From Ligilactobacillus ceti DSM 22408 (GTDB taxonomy: Bacteria > Bacillota > Bacilli > Lactobacillales > Lactobacillaceae): a stretch of DNA of 64,000 nt. Positions within the stretch are counted from its first letter, which is position 1, and each line of letters opens with the position of its first letter. The translations under genes and the position numbers were made by a program. A model generated the notes under the pieces. That model made no database searches, had not been told where the DNA came from, and saw only the letters and a program-made list of their open reading frames with translations. This document shows positions 39,431-49,064 of the stretch, piece by piece. Location of the stretch: positions 719,614 through 783,613 of the forward strand of contig NZ_KE383993.1 of assembly GCF_000423245.1 (NCBI RefSeq), in the 5' to 3' direction.

Positions 39431-40456
39431 ATGTTAGAAAATATCTTTTTTGGCACATATACCAAAAAGATAAGCCAAGGTATTTATCAAGCTACCTTAA
39501 ATACAGACACAAAAACAATCTCAAAACCCGAGTTGTTAATAGCAGTCAATAACCCTACTTATTTAACAACGACTAATAATCAATTATTCACAATTTGTAA
39601 ACAAGATGATCACGGCGGTATCGCTAGCTATTCTAAAGATACTACGCAACTTTATACTTTAAATAATAAAGTACTGCAAGCTGGAGCTCCACCTTGTTAT
39701 GTTTCATTTGATAAACAGCGAAATTTAGTTTATACAGCTAATTATCACACTGCTGAAGTCTTAATTTATCAACTTCATCCTAATAATACTTTAACTTTAC
39801 ACCAAAGCATCTCACATTCTGGTTCCGGTCCTCGTCCAGAACAACAATCATCACATTTACATTATGCAGACTTAACTCCTGATAACCGGTTAGTTGCTTT
39901 GGATTTAGGTGCTGATCAATTATTAACTTATAATTTCGATAATAATCAAAAAGCTCTTTTAAACAATGTGTTAACTTTCCCAGCTGGTTTCGGGCCACGT
40001 CATTTAGTGTTCCATCCTAATCAACAAATCGCTTATGTTGTTGGTGAACTCAGCAGCCAGGTCGCCACCTTAAAATACAACCCTCAAAATGGTAGTTTTT
40101 CAATTTTAGATATCCAAACTACCATTCCAAACGAATATCATGATTTCAATGGAGCGGCTGCTATTAAAATCAGTCACAATCAACAACACTTATATATTTC
40201 CAATCGTGGTTTTAATTCAATTGCTTGTTTTAAAATCGAGTCGGATGCTAGTTTGCAATTAATTCATCAAACGACTACATCAATTGATTTCCCACGTGAT
40301 TTTGCCTTAGATGCTACTGATCAGTTTTTAGTAGTCGCTAATCAAAATGATAATACTATCAGTTTATTCGAACGCAATCCAGTCTCTGGAAAATTAACTT
40401 TAATCCAAGACAACATCCACCTTCCCGAAGGTGTTTGCGTAAAATTTGTTAATTAA
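39431..40456 (+). CDS. Lactonase-family seven-bladed beta-propeller protein (6-phosphogluconolactonase-like)
   Basis: A protein of about 341 residues of the YkgB/Pgl lactonase family (PF10282 type). Typical features are the GTYTKKISQGIY start, repeated blade strands, and GSGPRPEQQSSHLHYADLTPD and GFGPRHLVFHP, which carry the conserved Arg and His residues. Together with zwf it could hydrolyse 6-phosphogluconolactone; some family members act on other sugars, so the substrate is inferred. The start is ATG 39431-39433, nine bases after AAAGG; an ATG three codons earlier overlaps that site. Confidence 0.85.
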   Translation: MLENIFFGTYTKKISQGIYQATLNTDTKTISKPELLIAVNNPTYLTTTNNQLFTICKQDDHGGIASYSKDTTQLYTLNNKVLQAGAPPCYVSFDKQRNLVYTANYHTAEVLIYQLHPNNTLTLHQSISHSGSGPRPEQQSSHLHYADLTPDNRLVALDLGADQLLTYNFDNNQKALLNNVLTFPAGFGPRHLVFHPNQQIAYVVGELSSQVATLKYNPQNGSFSILDIQTTIPNEYHDFNGAAAIKISHNQQHLYISNRGFNSIACFKIESDASLQLIHQTTTSIDFPRDFALDATDQFLVVANQNDNTISLFERNPVSGKLTLIQDNIHLPEGVCVKFVN

Positions 40457-40459
40457 ATA

Positions 40460-40500
40460 TAAAAAAACATCTTCCTAGTTTGACTAAGAAGATGTTTTTT
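40460..40500. terminator. Bidirectional terminator between lactonase-like gene and mgtE
   Basis: AAACATCTTC/GAAGATGTTT arms with an inner CTAG/CTAAG part, flanked by A7 and T6, at the convergent 3' ends. Confidence 0.9.
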
Positions 40501-41869
40501 ATTGACCTACGAAAAATGATAAGAAAATACGAGCAATACTGAAATAAATTAAAACTGATGTTAAATCACTTAATGTCGAGATAAATGGACCGGATGCCAC
40601 TGCTGGATCCACACCAATTTTATCCATAAACATTGGAATAAATGCACCAGCTAAATTAGCTACTACAATCGCACACATCATCGCAAATCCAATAACAAAA
40701 CCTAAGACGAAATTATGTTTCCAGAAACCAACAATTACAAAAATTACAAATCCAGTAATAATTCCTAAAATAATCCCTGTAATTAATTCTGTTAATAATA
40801 ATTGCCAAATATTCTTTTTATCTTCATCTTTAAACGCTAAGCGGCGGACAGCTGTCGCTAAACTTTGTGTACCAGCATTCCCCGCTGTACCAGTAATCGA
40901 AGAAATAAAAACTGCTAAAATACTTGCTTGACTAACTAATTCTTCGTAATGAGAAATCAACGTAGTAGTAGACATACCTAAAATCAACAATGTCACCAAC
41001 CACGGTAATCGTTTAAAAGCTGCTTGCCATGGATTTTCAGTTGTTTGTTCCAAGTCAACCCCGGCTAAACCAGAATAATCTTCAACCGATTCTTCATCAA
41101 TAACATCGATAATATCATCAACGTTAATAATCCCAATTAATTTATGATTATAATCAGTAACCGGAATAGCTAAGAAATTATAGTCACGAATTGTTTGTGC
41201 TACATCTTTTTGATCATCATCGACTTTAACAGCCATCACTTGCATATTCATTACGTCTTTGACCATAGCTTGATCATCATTTCGCAACATATCTCTTAAA
41301 GTGACAACCCCGACTAATTTTTCACTCTCATCAATTACATAAACATAATAAATTGTTTCCGCTGTTTTAGCAGCAACTTTAATAGCTTCCATTGCAGAAG
41401 CTAAGGTCTGATTCCCATTAATAGCCACATATTCAGTCGACATAATCGAACCAGCTGTTTTATCTTCATAATGTAACATCCGTTTAATTTCAGCTGCTGT
41501 TTTGGCAGGCAATAAACGCAAATAACCTAATAAATCCTCTTTTTTAGCATATGCCAAAACGTCAACCGCATTATCCGTATACATCCCGTTAATTACAGCT
41601 GCTGCATACGCCATTGTCATTTCTTCTAAATAATGAATTACTTCCTCAGGATCTTGATCCATTGCATCAAACATATCCCCGACTTCTTCAGGCTTTAAAT
41701 ACCGATAAACACGCGCTCTTTGCTGTTCATTTAAATCCCGAAAGATTTGCGCTTGTTCATAAATATGTAATTCTAAATATTCTTCCCGAAAAAGCCGTGC
41801 TTTTTGAGAATCTAATGCATTAATTATTTTTTGGATGTTATCATGATTTGTTTGTGTCATTTCAACCAT
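40499..41869 (-). CDS. mgtE: Magnesium transporter MgtE
   Basis: A 456-residue Mg2+ channel. The cytoplasmic N-domain (superhelical, about 10-130) and two CBS domains (about 140-260) act as the Mg2+ sensor. Five C-terminal transmembrane helices follow, with the pore motif TAGNAGTQS and the DPAVASGPF region. The ATG follows GAGGT by eight bases. It is the last gene of relQ-nadK-rluD-mgtE and starts 15 bases after the pseudouridine synthase stop. No M-box riboswitch is present since no leader exists. Confidence 0.95.
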   Translation of the reverse strand: MVEMTQTNHDNIQKIINALDSQKARLFREEYLELHIYEQAQIFRDLNEQQRARVYRYLKPEEVGDMFDAMDQDPEEVIHYLEEMTMAYAAAVINGMYTDNAVDVLAYAKKEDLLGYLRLLPAKTAAEIKRMLHYEDKTAGSIMSTEYVAINGNQTLASAMEAIKVAAKTAETIYYVYVIDESEKLVGVVTLRDMLRNDDQAMVKDVMNMQVMAVKVDDDQKDVAQTIRDYNFLAIPVTDYNHKLIGIINVDDIIDVIDEESVEDYSGLAGVDLEQTTENPWQAAFKRLPWLVTLLILGMSTTTLISHYEELVSQASILAVFISSITGTAGNAGTQSLATAVRRLAFKDEDKKNIWQLLLTELITGIILGIITGFVIFVIVGFWKHNFVLGFVIGFAMMCAIVVANLAGAFIPMFMDKIGVDPAVASGPFISTLSDLTSVLIYFSIARIFLSFFVGQ

Positions 41870-41884
41870 GATTCTCTACCTCTT

Positions 41885-42772
41885 TTATTTTTTATTAATA
41901 ATTACTTGTATATCTGTTGGTAATGGACTTTTAATTTGAATCATTTCTTTTTTAAAAGGATGATAAAATTTAATTTGATAACAATGTAAACCTTGTCGCT
42001 CTAATGGCGCCATCTGCTTACCTTGATACATCTCATCACTAACTAAGGGATGGCCTAAATAAGCACAATGAACACGAATTTGATGTGTTCTCCCTGTATG
42101 TAACTTAATCTTACATAATGTTACTTTAGCATAATTTTGTTTAACTTTTAACTCAGTTTGAGCATTTTTTCCTTGTGTAGTCACTTTTCTTTTAAATAAA
42201 CTGTTTTCATCACGTCCGATTGGCAAATTTATTAATGCTTTTTTAATCTTTAAATTGCCACTCAATAAAGCATAATATTCTTTTTGAATCGGATACTGAT
42301 TTTGATTCTGTTCTAAGACTGCTTGAGCATAACCGTGTTTCGCAAGTAAAACTACTCCACTTGTATCCCGATCTAACCGCGTCATAATATGTGGAATAAT
42401 CCCTCGATACCCCCGAACATGATAATACCCAAGAATACGATTAATTAATGAATCATCAGGATGCAACGCTGCTGGAATCGAGGCTAAATGAGCTGGTTTA
42501 TTGACAATTAAATAATCTCGATCTTCATATAAGACCTCAATTGGAACAAATGACTTAACTAATTGATTTTTTGTTTCTTCAGGAGGTGTTCGTAATACAA
42601 CAATATCTCCTGGATAAACTTTATCAACTACACGCCCTGATTTACCCGCCACACTAATCTCGCCACCACTATGACGGATTTTAGCTAATAAACGCCGCGA
42701 CAGACCTTGCGCTTTTAAAAAATTCCGCAACTTCATTGGTGTTGCTTGTTCATATTTCCATTTAAACTCCAT
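41885..42772 (-). CDS. RluD/YjbO-family pseudouridine synthase
   Basis: A protein of about 295 residues with an N-terminal S4-like RNA-binding region ([25 protein letters not shown]) and the RluA-type catalytic motif [14 protein letters not shown] with catalytic Asp. The [10 protein letters not shown] motif lies near 225. It modifies uridine in rRNA or tRNA; which site is not predictable. The start is ATG 42770-42772, six bases after GGAG; alternative in-frame starts up to 42835 exist, so the N-terminus is uncertain. It overlaps nadK by 11 bases. Confidence 0.9.
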   Translation of the reverse strand: MEFKWKYEQATPMKLRNFLKAQGLSRRLLAKIRHSGGEISVAGKSGRVVDKVYPGDIVVLRTPPEETKNQLVKSFVPIEVLYEDRDYLIVNKPAHLASIPAALHPDDSLINRILGYYHVRGYRGIIPHIMTRLDRDTSGVVLLAKHGYAQAVLEQNQNQYPIQKEYYALLSGNLKIKKALINLPIGRDENSLFKRKVTTQGKNAQTELKVKQNYAKVTLCKIKLHTGRTHQIRVHCAYLGHPLVSDEMYQGKQMAPLERQGLHCYQIKFYHPFKKEMIQIKSPLPTDIQVIINKK

Positions 42773-43568
42773 TCGCATCTCCAATAAAGGCATCTTGCAC
42801 TCGCCGCCAAAAATGTTGATGACGATATTTCGCAAAATAAATTCTTTGTTTTGCTATTTTAAACATAATTTTTTCAATTTTACACCCTGATTTAGTTAAA
42901 GCATCAATCGTCAATACAAAATCAGTTCCATGATCTGGATATAACGTCACCCAATCACGTGGAGCGATAATCATTGGTGCACTAACCGTCCGAAAAACAC
43001 GATTATTAATCGAACCAATTTCAGCAACTTGCATCACTTCTAAATTAGGATGTACAACAGCTCCACCTAAAGATTTATTATAAGCTGTTGATCCAGTTGG
43101 TGTAGATACACACAGACCATCACCACGAAAACTTTCGAAAAATTCACCACCAATATAAACATCAGTCACTAACGTTGTACCAATTTTCTTTAAAGCAGCT
43201 TCATTTAAAGCAATATATTTTTTCATATGTGGTTCATTTGCATACTTCACTTGTACTTCTAAAAGTGGATAACTAATCGATTGTCCATTATCTGATTGTA
43301 AACTAACAACTAAATCATCAATCTCATCTTCACGCCAATCAGTATAAAAACCTAAGTGACCTGTATGCACACCAACAAAACGAATGCTTTCTAATTGATC
43401 TTGATATTTATGGAATGCTGATAATAACGTTCCGTCTCCACCAATTGTAATCACAATTTCGGGATGCTTTTCATCTTCGACCATATGACATTCTAATAAT
43501 TTCTTTTCTAAATTTCGTTTTACATTTTGCGATTTTGGTAGATCATTAGCAACAATTGCGAATTTCAT
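42762..43568 (-). CDS. nadK: NAD kinase
   Basis: NadK phosphorylates NAD+ to NADP+ using ATP or polyphosphate. The 268-residue protein has [11 protein letters not shown] (43-53), the NEAA motif near 122, and [15 protein letters not shown] near 160 as expected. GAGGT precedes the ATG. It lies between relQ and the pseudouridine synthase gene, as in many Bacilli. It supplies the cofactor used by zwf, guaC and proC in this window. Confidence 0.96.
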   Translation of the reverse strand: MKFAIVANDLPKSQNVKRNLEKKLLECHMVEDEKHPEIVITIGGDGTLLSAFHKYQDQLESIRFVGVHTGHLGFYTDWREDEIDDLVVSLQSDNGQSISYPLLEVQVKYANEPHMKKYIALNEAALKKIGTTLVTDVYIGGEFFESFRGDGLCVSTPTGSTAYNKSLGGAVVHPNLEVMQVAEIGSINNRVFRTVSAPMIIAPRDWVTLYPDHGTDFVLTIDALTKSGCKIEKIMFKIAKQRIYFAKYRHQHFWRRVQDAFIGDANGV

Positions 43569-43611
43569 AACTGACCTCTTTCACTAAAATTTAATTACTC
43601 TTTTGAATTTT

Positions 43612-44247
43612 TTAATCTTTATCATTATGCGGTGTCCGCTGTTTAAAGATTTGTTGGGCATTTTTAATTTCATCACGAATATTCGACATCTCAGTATCTA
43701 AAGAAAACGCCGCCTCAGCTGCTTTTTCTAGCCGTTCTGCAATTTCTAGCGGGAACGCACCTTGATATTTATAGTTTAAAGAATGCTCAATTGTGGCCCA
43801 AAAGTTCATAGCTAATGTCCGAATTTGAATCTCAACTTTAATTAGCTTTTCTCCTGACAACAATTGAATGGGATACTCAACAACAACATGATACGAACGA
43901 TAACCACTTGATTTACGATTCGTAATATAATCACGTTCAGAAATAACTTTCATATCTCCCCGCGCTTTAATCAAATCTAATACTTGATAGATATCTTCTA
44001 CAAATTGACAAACAATGCGAATTCCAGCGATATCTTCCATATTATCTTCAATTTCAGCTAATGTAATTTGTCGTCTTTGTGCTTTTTCTAAAATACTAGG
44101 TACAGCCTTGACTCTTCCGGTCACAAATTCGATCGGAGAATGTTGATCAGCTGTCTGATATTGATGTCGACAAGCTCGAAATTTAAACTTGAGCTCATTC
44201 ACAACTTGACTATATGGATATAAAAATTCATCCCAAATGATTTCCAT
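43612..44247 (-). CDS. relQ: Small alarmone synthetase RelQ (YjbM-like GTP pyrophosphokinase)
   Basis: A 211-residue single-domain (p)ppGpp synthetase without a hydrolase domain. Synthetase motifs are GRVKAVPSILEKAQRR, DIAGIRIVCQFV, GYRSYHVVVEYP and VEIQIRTLAMNFWATIEH, the last containing the catalytic Glu and Gln region. RelQ makes alarmone in response to envelope stress in Firmicutes. It heads the relQ-nadK-rluD-mgtE operon and is divergent from spxH, the arrangement known in Bacillus (yjbH/yjbM). Confidence 0.95.
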   Translation of the reverse strand: MEIIWDEFLYPYSQVVNELKFKFRACRHQYQTADQHSPIEFVTGRVKAVPSILEKAQRRQITLAEIEDNMEDIAGIRIVCQFVEDIYQVLDLIKARGDMKVISERDYITNRKSSGYRSYHVVVEYPIQLLSGEKLIKVEIQIRTLAMNFWATIEHSLNYKYQGAFPLEIAERLEKAAEAAFSLDTEMSNIRDEIKNAQQIFKQRTPHNDKD

Positions 44248-44513
44248 TGCACTCTCTCCACTCTTATTCCATTATCCTTATATAGTGTAACATAAGAGAC
44301 TTTATTTTAGTTAATTTCAACTTGAGTACTTTTAATCTTTTTCGCTAATTTTTTTAATCATTTTTCATAATTGTCTTATTTTTATAAGCTTATTTCCACA
44401 TCTTACCTTCCTTTTGTGTTATACTAGCTCTGGTATTCAAGAACTTTAGAAATAATAATCAAATATGTAACTATAATTTAATTTATAAAAACTATAAGTT
44501 TCAGCAAAAATAT

Positions 44514-44521
44514 GGGGGGGG
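44514..44521 (+). promoter_or_regulatory. G8 homopolymer acting as ribosome-binding site of spxH
   Basis: Eight consecutive Gs in an otherwise AT-rich leader end 10 bases before the spxH ATG and are the only Shine-Dalgarno candidate. Upstream in the 284-base gap a TATACT at about 44427 may be the -10, giving a leader of about 100 bases. Confidence 0.7.
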
Positions 44522-44531
44522 ACAGCAACTG

Positions 44532-45194
44532 ATGATTGAAATATATTTATTCGTAAATCCAATCGGAAATATCTGTTATCGAACAGAGCAGAATATTTTA
44601 AATTTGATTGAAGAATCAAAACGCGATATAACCTTTCGATTTATTCCTTTGTTATCACTAAATACAATCGATAACATTTTGGATCGCGAAAGCTTATCCA
44701 AAAACGACTTAAATTTACGTAATACTTTATCTAGAGAAGTTTATCGTGCGTCTTTAGATTACAAAGCTGCTTTATTTCAGGGTCAAAAACGCGGACGCTT
44801 ATTCTTATTAAACGTCCAAGATCAAATCAAAAATAACGCTCAATATCATTATACTGAAGAAATTGCACAACAAGCTGCTATTGCCGCTCGTCTTGATTTA
44901 GAACTATTTAATGAAGATTGTAATTCTGAACTAGCAATCAAAGCATTCAAACAAGATCAAAAACTTGCCGCAGAAATGAAAGTAACTCAACATCCTTCCG
45001 TTGTAATTTTTGATCCTAGCAATGAAAAAACAGCTTTTTCAATTTCAGGTCCAGATTCAATGACCTTTTTGGATAATGTGTTAACAACTCAATTTTGTAA
45101 TCATGGAGAAACTAATGTGGTTGCAGAAAAAAAGGCCCTCGAACAAATCCAATATTCAAAGAAAAATTCCAGTCATCCATTGCGTTTAAGATAA
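44532..45194 (+). CDS. spxH: ClpXP adaptor SpxH (YjbH), DsbA-like
   Basis: A 220-residue thioredoxin-fold (DsbA-like) protein starting MIEIYLFVNPIGNICYR, the characteristic FVNP start of YjbH homologues. SpxH presents the regulator Spx to ClpXP for degradation. Here the active-site-like region has a single Cys (C15), so it is not a CxxC oxidoreductase. The spxA gene is 4 kb away. The ribosome-binding site is an unusual G8 run. A bidirectional terminator follows. Confidence 0.9.
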   Translation: MIEIYLFVNPIGNICYRTEQNILNLIEESKRDITFRFIPLLSLNTIDNILDRESLSKNDLNLRNTLSREVYRASLDYKAALFQGQKRGRLFLLNVQDQIKNNAQYHYTEEIAQQAAIAARLDLELFNEDCNSELAIKAFKQDQKLAAEMKVTQHPSVVIFDPSNEKTAFSISGPDSMTFLDNVLTTQFCNHGETNVVAEKKALEQIQYSKKNSSHPLRLR

Positions 45195-45195
45195 A

Positions 45196-45236
45196 TAAAA
45201 ATAAGCTAGCGAATAAATCGCTAGCTTATTTTTTTA
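45196..45236. terminator. Bidirectional terminator between spxH and pepF
   Basis: A perfect 12-bp stem ATAAGCTAGCGA/TCGCTAGCTTAT with a 5-base loop, flanked by A- and T-runs. Confidence 0.93.
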
Positions 45237-45243
45237 TCGTTTA

Positions 45244-47046
45244 TTAAAGTAAATTTTCTAATTCATTCAAACGTTTTTCAAATACAGCAAAAGCTTTTTC
45301 TAAATAACGCGCATCTGTCATATCAACGCCCGCTTTTTGCATAACTTGAATTGGATAATCAGAACTACCCGCACTTAAATAATTCAAGTAAGCTTCTATG
45401 GCTTTGTCATCATGTTCTACAATTTTTTCAGCTAATGTAGTTGCTGCTGCAAAACCTGTAGCATATTGATACACATAGAAATTGTAATAAAAATGAGGAA
45501 TCCGAGCCCACTCATAAGCAATTTGTGGATCGTTAACAATTGTTGGTCCATAATATTTTTGATTTAATTCAGCATAATAGTTAGACATCATTTCCGCAGT
45601 TAAAGGAATCCCTTGTGCATCCTGTTCATGAATCCATAATTCAAATTCAGCAAATTGAGCTTGACGGAAAACTGTTCCTTTAAAACCATCTAAATAATGA
45701 TTTAAGACATATGCTCGTACTTCAGGTTTCAAATCTTCATCCAATAAAGCTTGTGTTAACAGATTTTCATTAGTTGTTGAAGCGATTTCCGCTAAGAAAA
45801 TAGAATAATCACCATAATGATATGGTTGTGTATATGTTGTTAAATAACTATGCATACTGTGTCCCATTTCATGCACTAAAGTAAATAAATTATCTAAATT
45901 ATCTTGCCAGTTCAATAAAATATATGGAGCTGTACCATAGACACCTGATGAATAAGCGCCACTACGTTTACCTTGATTTTCAACAACATCAATCCAACGA
46001 TGTGAGAATGCTTCTTTCACATGACTTAAATAATCTTCACCTAAAATTCCTAAAACTGCAATAGTTTTTTCTTTAGCTTCTTCATAAGTATATTTCAAAC
46101 TTGGTTCACCAGTTAAAGGTGCATAAATATCATACATATGAACTTCATCTAAATTCAATAATTTCTTACGTAATGCAACATAACGATGTAATAACGGTAA
46201 ATTCTTCTCTACTTGTTGCAATAACGTTGTATATACATCAACCGGAATATGATTAGCTGCTAATGACATTTCTTGTGCACTAGCATATTTTCTGATTTTA
46301 GCACTAAAATTATGTTTTTTAACATGAGTTGCTAAAGTCATCGCGAATGTATTTTTATATTGATCATATACTGAATATAATTGCTCAAAAGCTTCTTTGC
46401 GAACAGTCCGATCGGCAGATTCTAATAATTTACCAAAAACACCATGTGATAACTGAACCTTTTCACCTTGTTCATCAGTTACAACTGGGAATTTTAAATC
46501 AGCATTGTTTAACACTTCAAAAATATTTTCTGGAGCTGCTAAAACATCACTGGCAGCAGCTAACAAAGCTTCTTCTTGCGTACTTAAAACATGCGCTCTT
46601 TGTTCCGTAATCGTTTCAATCAAATGTTTATATGTTGCTAATTTGGGTTCATCAGCTAGATATTGGTTAATTTGTTCTTCTGTTAATTGTAAAACTTCTG
46701 GTTCAAACCAAGCTGTTTGTGCAGCAACCTCAGCAGCTAATGAACGTGTCATAGCACTATAACCTTGATATTTAGGATTAGCTGTATCTTGATCATTTTT
46801 CATATTAGCATAGACATAAACTGTTTCTAATTGACTATCAATTGCTAAAAGAGCTTCTAAGGCTGTTAAAAATGCTGTTGGACCTTGATTTAAAGTATTT
46901 TGATATTGCCCTAAATCTCCAGCTTCTTTTTTTACTTTTTCCAAAGCGACTTCAAAAGCAGAATCATCTGAAAAAATTAAAGTTAAATCCCATGTTAATT
47001 CTACTGGGACTTCATTTCTTTTTGGTAATTGTTTAACGTTTCCCAT
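45244..47046 (-). CDS. pepF: Oligoendopeptidase F (M3B zinc peptidase)
   Basis: A 600-residue cytoplasmic peptidase that cleaves oligopeptides of about 7-17 residues. The zinc motif HEMGHSMHS is near residue 388, with the downstream Glu ligand in FLAEIASTTNE and the YSIF/YHYGDYS substrate region. The start is ATG 47044-47046 after AGGTG; a GTG two codons upstream lies inside that site. It follows coiA by 58 bases; the coiA-pepF pairing is common in Lactobacillales and Streptococcus. Confidence 0.96.
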   Translation of the reverse strand: MGNVKQLPKRNEVPVELTWDLTLIFSDDSAFEVALEKVKKEAGDLGQYQNTLNQGPTAFLTALEALLAIDSQLETVYVYANMKNDQDTANPKYQGYSAMTRSLAAEVAAQTAWFEPEVLQLTEEQINQYLADEPKLATYKHLIETITEQRAHVLSTQEEALLAAASDVLAAPENIFEVLNNADLKFPVVTDEQGEKVQLSHGVFGKLLESADRTVRKEAFEQLYSVYDQYKNTFAMTLATHVKKHNFSAKIRKYASAQEMSLAANHIPVDVYTTLLQQVEKNLPLLHRYVALRKKLLNLDEVHMYDIYAPLTGEPSLKYTYEEAKEKTIAVLGILGEDYLSHVKEAFSHRWIDVVENQGKRSGAYSSGVYGTAPYILLNWQDNLDNLFTLVHEMGHSMHSYLTTYTQPYHYGDYSIFLAEIASTTNENLLTQALLDEDLKPEVRAYVLNHYLDGFKGTVFRQAQFAEFELWIHEQDAQGIPLTAEMMSNYYAELNQKYYGPTIVNDPQIAYEWARIPHFYYNFYVYQYATGFAAATTLAEKIVEHDDKAIEAYLNYLSAGSSDYPIQVMQKAGVDMTDARYLEKAFAVFEKRLNELENLL

Positions 47047-47104
47047 CTTCACACCTAATTTCTTAAAATTTTGAACATATCTTTATTCTACTCAATAAAG
47101 CGCT

Positions 47105-48073
47105 TTATTGACAAGCCCTTAATTCCATCGTGACTAATTCTTGGCGAACAAATGGTGTGCGATAACAATATTGACTGGTCTTTTGCGCACCTAAATAATC
47201 ACTTAGTAACTGATAATAACAATTCGGTATCCTTTTAGTAGGTGCTTGATAATACGGCTGTAAACGCTCCTGTAGTGCGGTTAACGTGTCTCTTCGTTGT
47301 TCATAACATAACTTTTGTAAATCGAGCATAACACCCGTTGAGCGGCGACAATTACGCGTTAAACACTTTTTTTGAATCTCTTGCTGTTTAGTTGTTAATT
47401 TAAAATAACCAACTTTTTGTGGTTGATGCATAAATGTACGCAACTCATCCCAATCTTTCGCAAAATACGTTTGCGCTTTAATCGGTAAAAAATCCGCCAT
47501 TTGAATATTATAAACTAATTTAAAAGCCGGTTTACGCGTATCTAAATATAATAAATAATACCCCAAATTTACATGCCATCTTAAAAACTGGGCAATTTGA
47601 CGTGTTAATTTCTTCTTATTATAAAATTGATAGTTTGGTCCTAAAAACCAACAATAGCGGTACCCCGCTTGTCTATATCCGCGTGAACGAAATTCTAACT
47701 CTTTTAAACTCATTGGTGCACATCGATATTCTAACGCTAAATATTCCTCTGGTGAAATTCGATATAAAACATCAGGTTGTTGTTGAAATTCACTTTGATA
47801 ATCCTCTAACGTCACATCAATTTGAGCTAATTGACCTAATTTGAATAAAAATTCTTTTCCTCGAAGATGTTCCTCAGTTTCTCCTTGGCCTACGACACGT
47901 TTCTTACCTTTAGAAAAATGCGCAAAATACGGTTGTGTCATTCTTCCTTGTTTTAAAAATACTGGTTCTCGACAATAAGGACAATAATATTTTGCTTGTT
48001 TGGGAACTTCAAATTTCTGACAAGCTTCTCCTGCAGTGATTAGTTGCTGATTATTTAAATAAGCGTATTGCAT
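47105..48073 (-). CDS. coiA: Competence protein CoiA
   Basis: A 322-residue CoiA-family protein, needed for recombination of incoming DNA during transformation. It has an N-terminal zinc-ribbon CPYC with an upstream cysteine, followed by FAHFSKG and the nuclease-like core ETEEHLRGKEFLF...DVLYRI...ALEYRCAPMS (E-x-K/R type), consistent with the restriction-endonuclease-like fold of the family. GGAGG precedes the ATG. A near-consensus combox lies 36 bases upstream. pepF follows. Confidence 0.92.
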   Translation of the reverse strand: MQYAYLNNQQLITAGEACQKFEVPKQAKYYCPYCREPVFLKQGRMTQPYFAHFSKGKKRVVGQGETEEHLRGKEFLFKLGQLAQIDVTLEDYQSEFQQQPDVLYRISPEEYLALEYRCAPMSLKELEFRSRGYRQAGYRYCWFLGPNYQFYNKKKLTRQIAQFLRWHVNLGYYLLYLDTRKPAFKLVYNIQMADFLPIKAQTYFAKDWDELRTFMHQPQKVGYFKLTTKQQEIQKKCLTRNCRRSTGVMLDLQKLCYEQRRDTLTALQERLQPYYQAPTKRIPNCYYQLLSDYLGAQKTSQYCYRTPFVRQELVTMELRACQ

Positions 48074-48093
48074 ACTTTTCCCTCCTTAAAAGG

Positions 48094-48101
48094 TCTTCGT
48101 A
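48094..48101 (-). promoter_or_regulatory. Combox-like element upstream of coiA
   Basis: On the minus strand TACGAAGA differs from the streptococcal ComX/SigX box TACGAATA at one base. It lies about 10-15 bases before the ribosome-binding site, right for a -10-type element, and no good sigma-A promoter is visible in the short gap after the mecA terminator. Confidence 0.5.
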
Positions 48102-48119
48102 TATAAATACGCTTTAAAC

Positions 48120-48155
48120 AAAAAGAAAGCTGCTTTCTCATCGAAAACAACTTTC
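48120..48155 (-). terminator. Terminator of mecA
   Basis: A GAAAGTTGTTTTC/GAAAGCAGCTTTC stem followed by TTTTT on the minus strand, directly downstream of mecA. Confidence 0.85.
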
Positions 48156-48165
48156 TTATTTCATA

Positions 48166-48906
48166 TTATTTAAAATAATGACGTGCTAACTCAAAAGCCG
48201 CACTCTCCATAATCAATTTACCATGTTCTGCTAACACAGTTGGTGATTGCGTAATTTTCACTGCATATTCACCAGCTAAAGTAACAGCTAATCGATCTTT
48301 AGCATATTTATTTTGATCATCAAAAACGACAATATCTAAATAGTATGCATCTTGATAATAGTATAAATTAGCCATCACATCATTAGAAGGAACTACTTTA
48401 GCTAAATCAACAAAATCATTAAATGTTGCTAAACGAAAAACATAATGCTTTTCCACTTCATTAACATTCGCTAAATTATCCAAATAATGATCATCTTCAT
48501 CCCATGCTTCATTATCTACTTGATTCGTGTTCCCTTGATCTGAATAGAGTTGCGCGGCATTGTTAAGCCCTTGTTCACTTTGAGTAACCTCTGCAATACC
48601 AAGACCTTCTGTTAATTCGGCCTTTTTCTTTTCTAATAATTCTTTTGTTTCTGCACTTAAATTTTCAGGATCAACTTTCGTAATAAATAATTCTAAACCA
48701 TTTCGATCCGGCATAACTTGGAAAGTAACAGCTTCTGTATCACGAAATTCATGATCTGTATCAACTTCTTCAAGAATTTCATAAAAGAATTTTTCAATAT
48801 CTTTATGGTTACCTAATAAATCAAGGACGGTCAAACCACGTTCAATCATGTCTTCATTTTCAATCAATACACGAATCGTATTAGCATTGATTTTTTCCAT
48901 CTCCAT
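48166..48906 (-). CDS. mecA: Adaptor protein MecA
   Basis: A 246-residue ClpC adaptor. The N-terminal substrate-binding domain (MEMEKINANTIRVLI, about 1-85), an acidic Asn/Asp-rich linker (about 105-140) and the C-terminal ClpC-binding domain (YVFRLATFNDFVDLAKVV to the end) are all present. In Bacillus it targets ComK; in streptococci it targets ComX, so the sigma gene at 61.9 kb is a plausible client here. The start is ATG 48904-48906, eight bases after AGGTGG. Confidence 0.95.
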   Translation of the reverse strand: MEMEKINANTIRVLIENEDMIERGLTVLDLLGNHKDIEKFFYEILEEVDTDHEFRDTEAVTFQVMPDRNGLELFITKVDPENLSAETKELLEKKKAELTEGLGIAEVTQSEQGLNNAAQLYSDQGNTNQVDNEAWDEDDHYLDNLANVNEVEKHYVFRLATFNDFVDLAKVVPSNDVMANLYYYQDAYYLDIVVFDDQNKYAKDRLAVTLAGEYAVKITQSPTVLAEHGKLIMESAAFELARHYFK

Positions 48907-49004
48907 CTTGGCACCCACCTCATTCTCTTTAATTACTTTATATTAACTAAGTATATCATAACTGATACGACTTGCGTTGAAAATATGTCTTACTTAAAAA
49001 AGAC

Positions 49005-49037
49005 CAAAAAAGACTACTATTTTAACAAAGCAGTCTT
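49005..49037 (-). terminator. Terminator of spxA
   Basis: AAGACTGCT/AGTAGTCTT arms with a 10-base loop and a T-run on the minus strand. Confidence 0.85.
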
Positions 49038-49064
49038 CTCAGGTTAATTTTATTATTAATTGTC

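Noticed and set aside
41870..41884. Magnesium riboswitch before mgtE
   Set aside because: Only 15 bases separate mgtE from the preceding gene; there is no room for an M-box.
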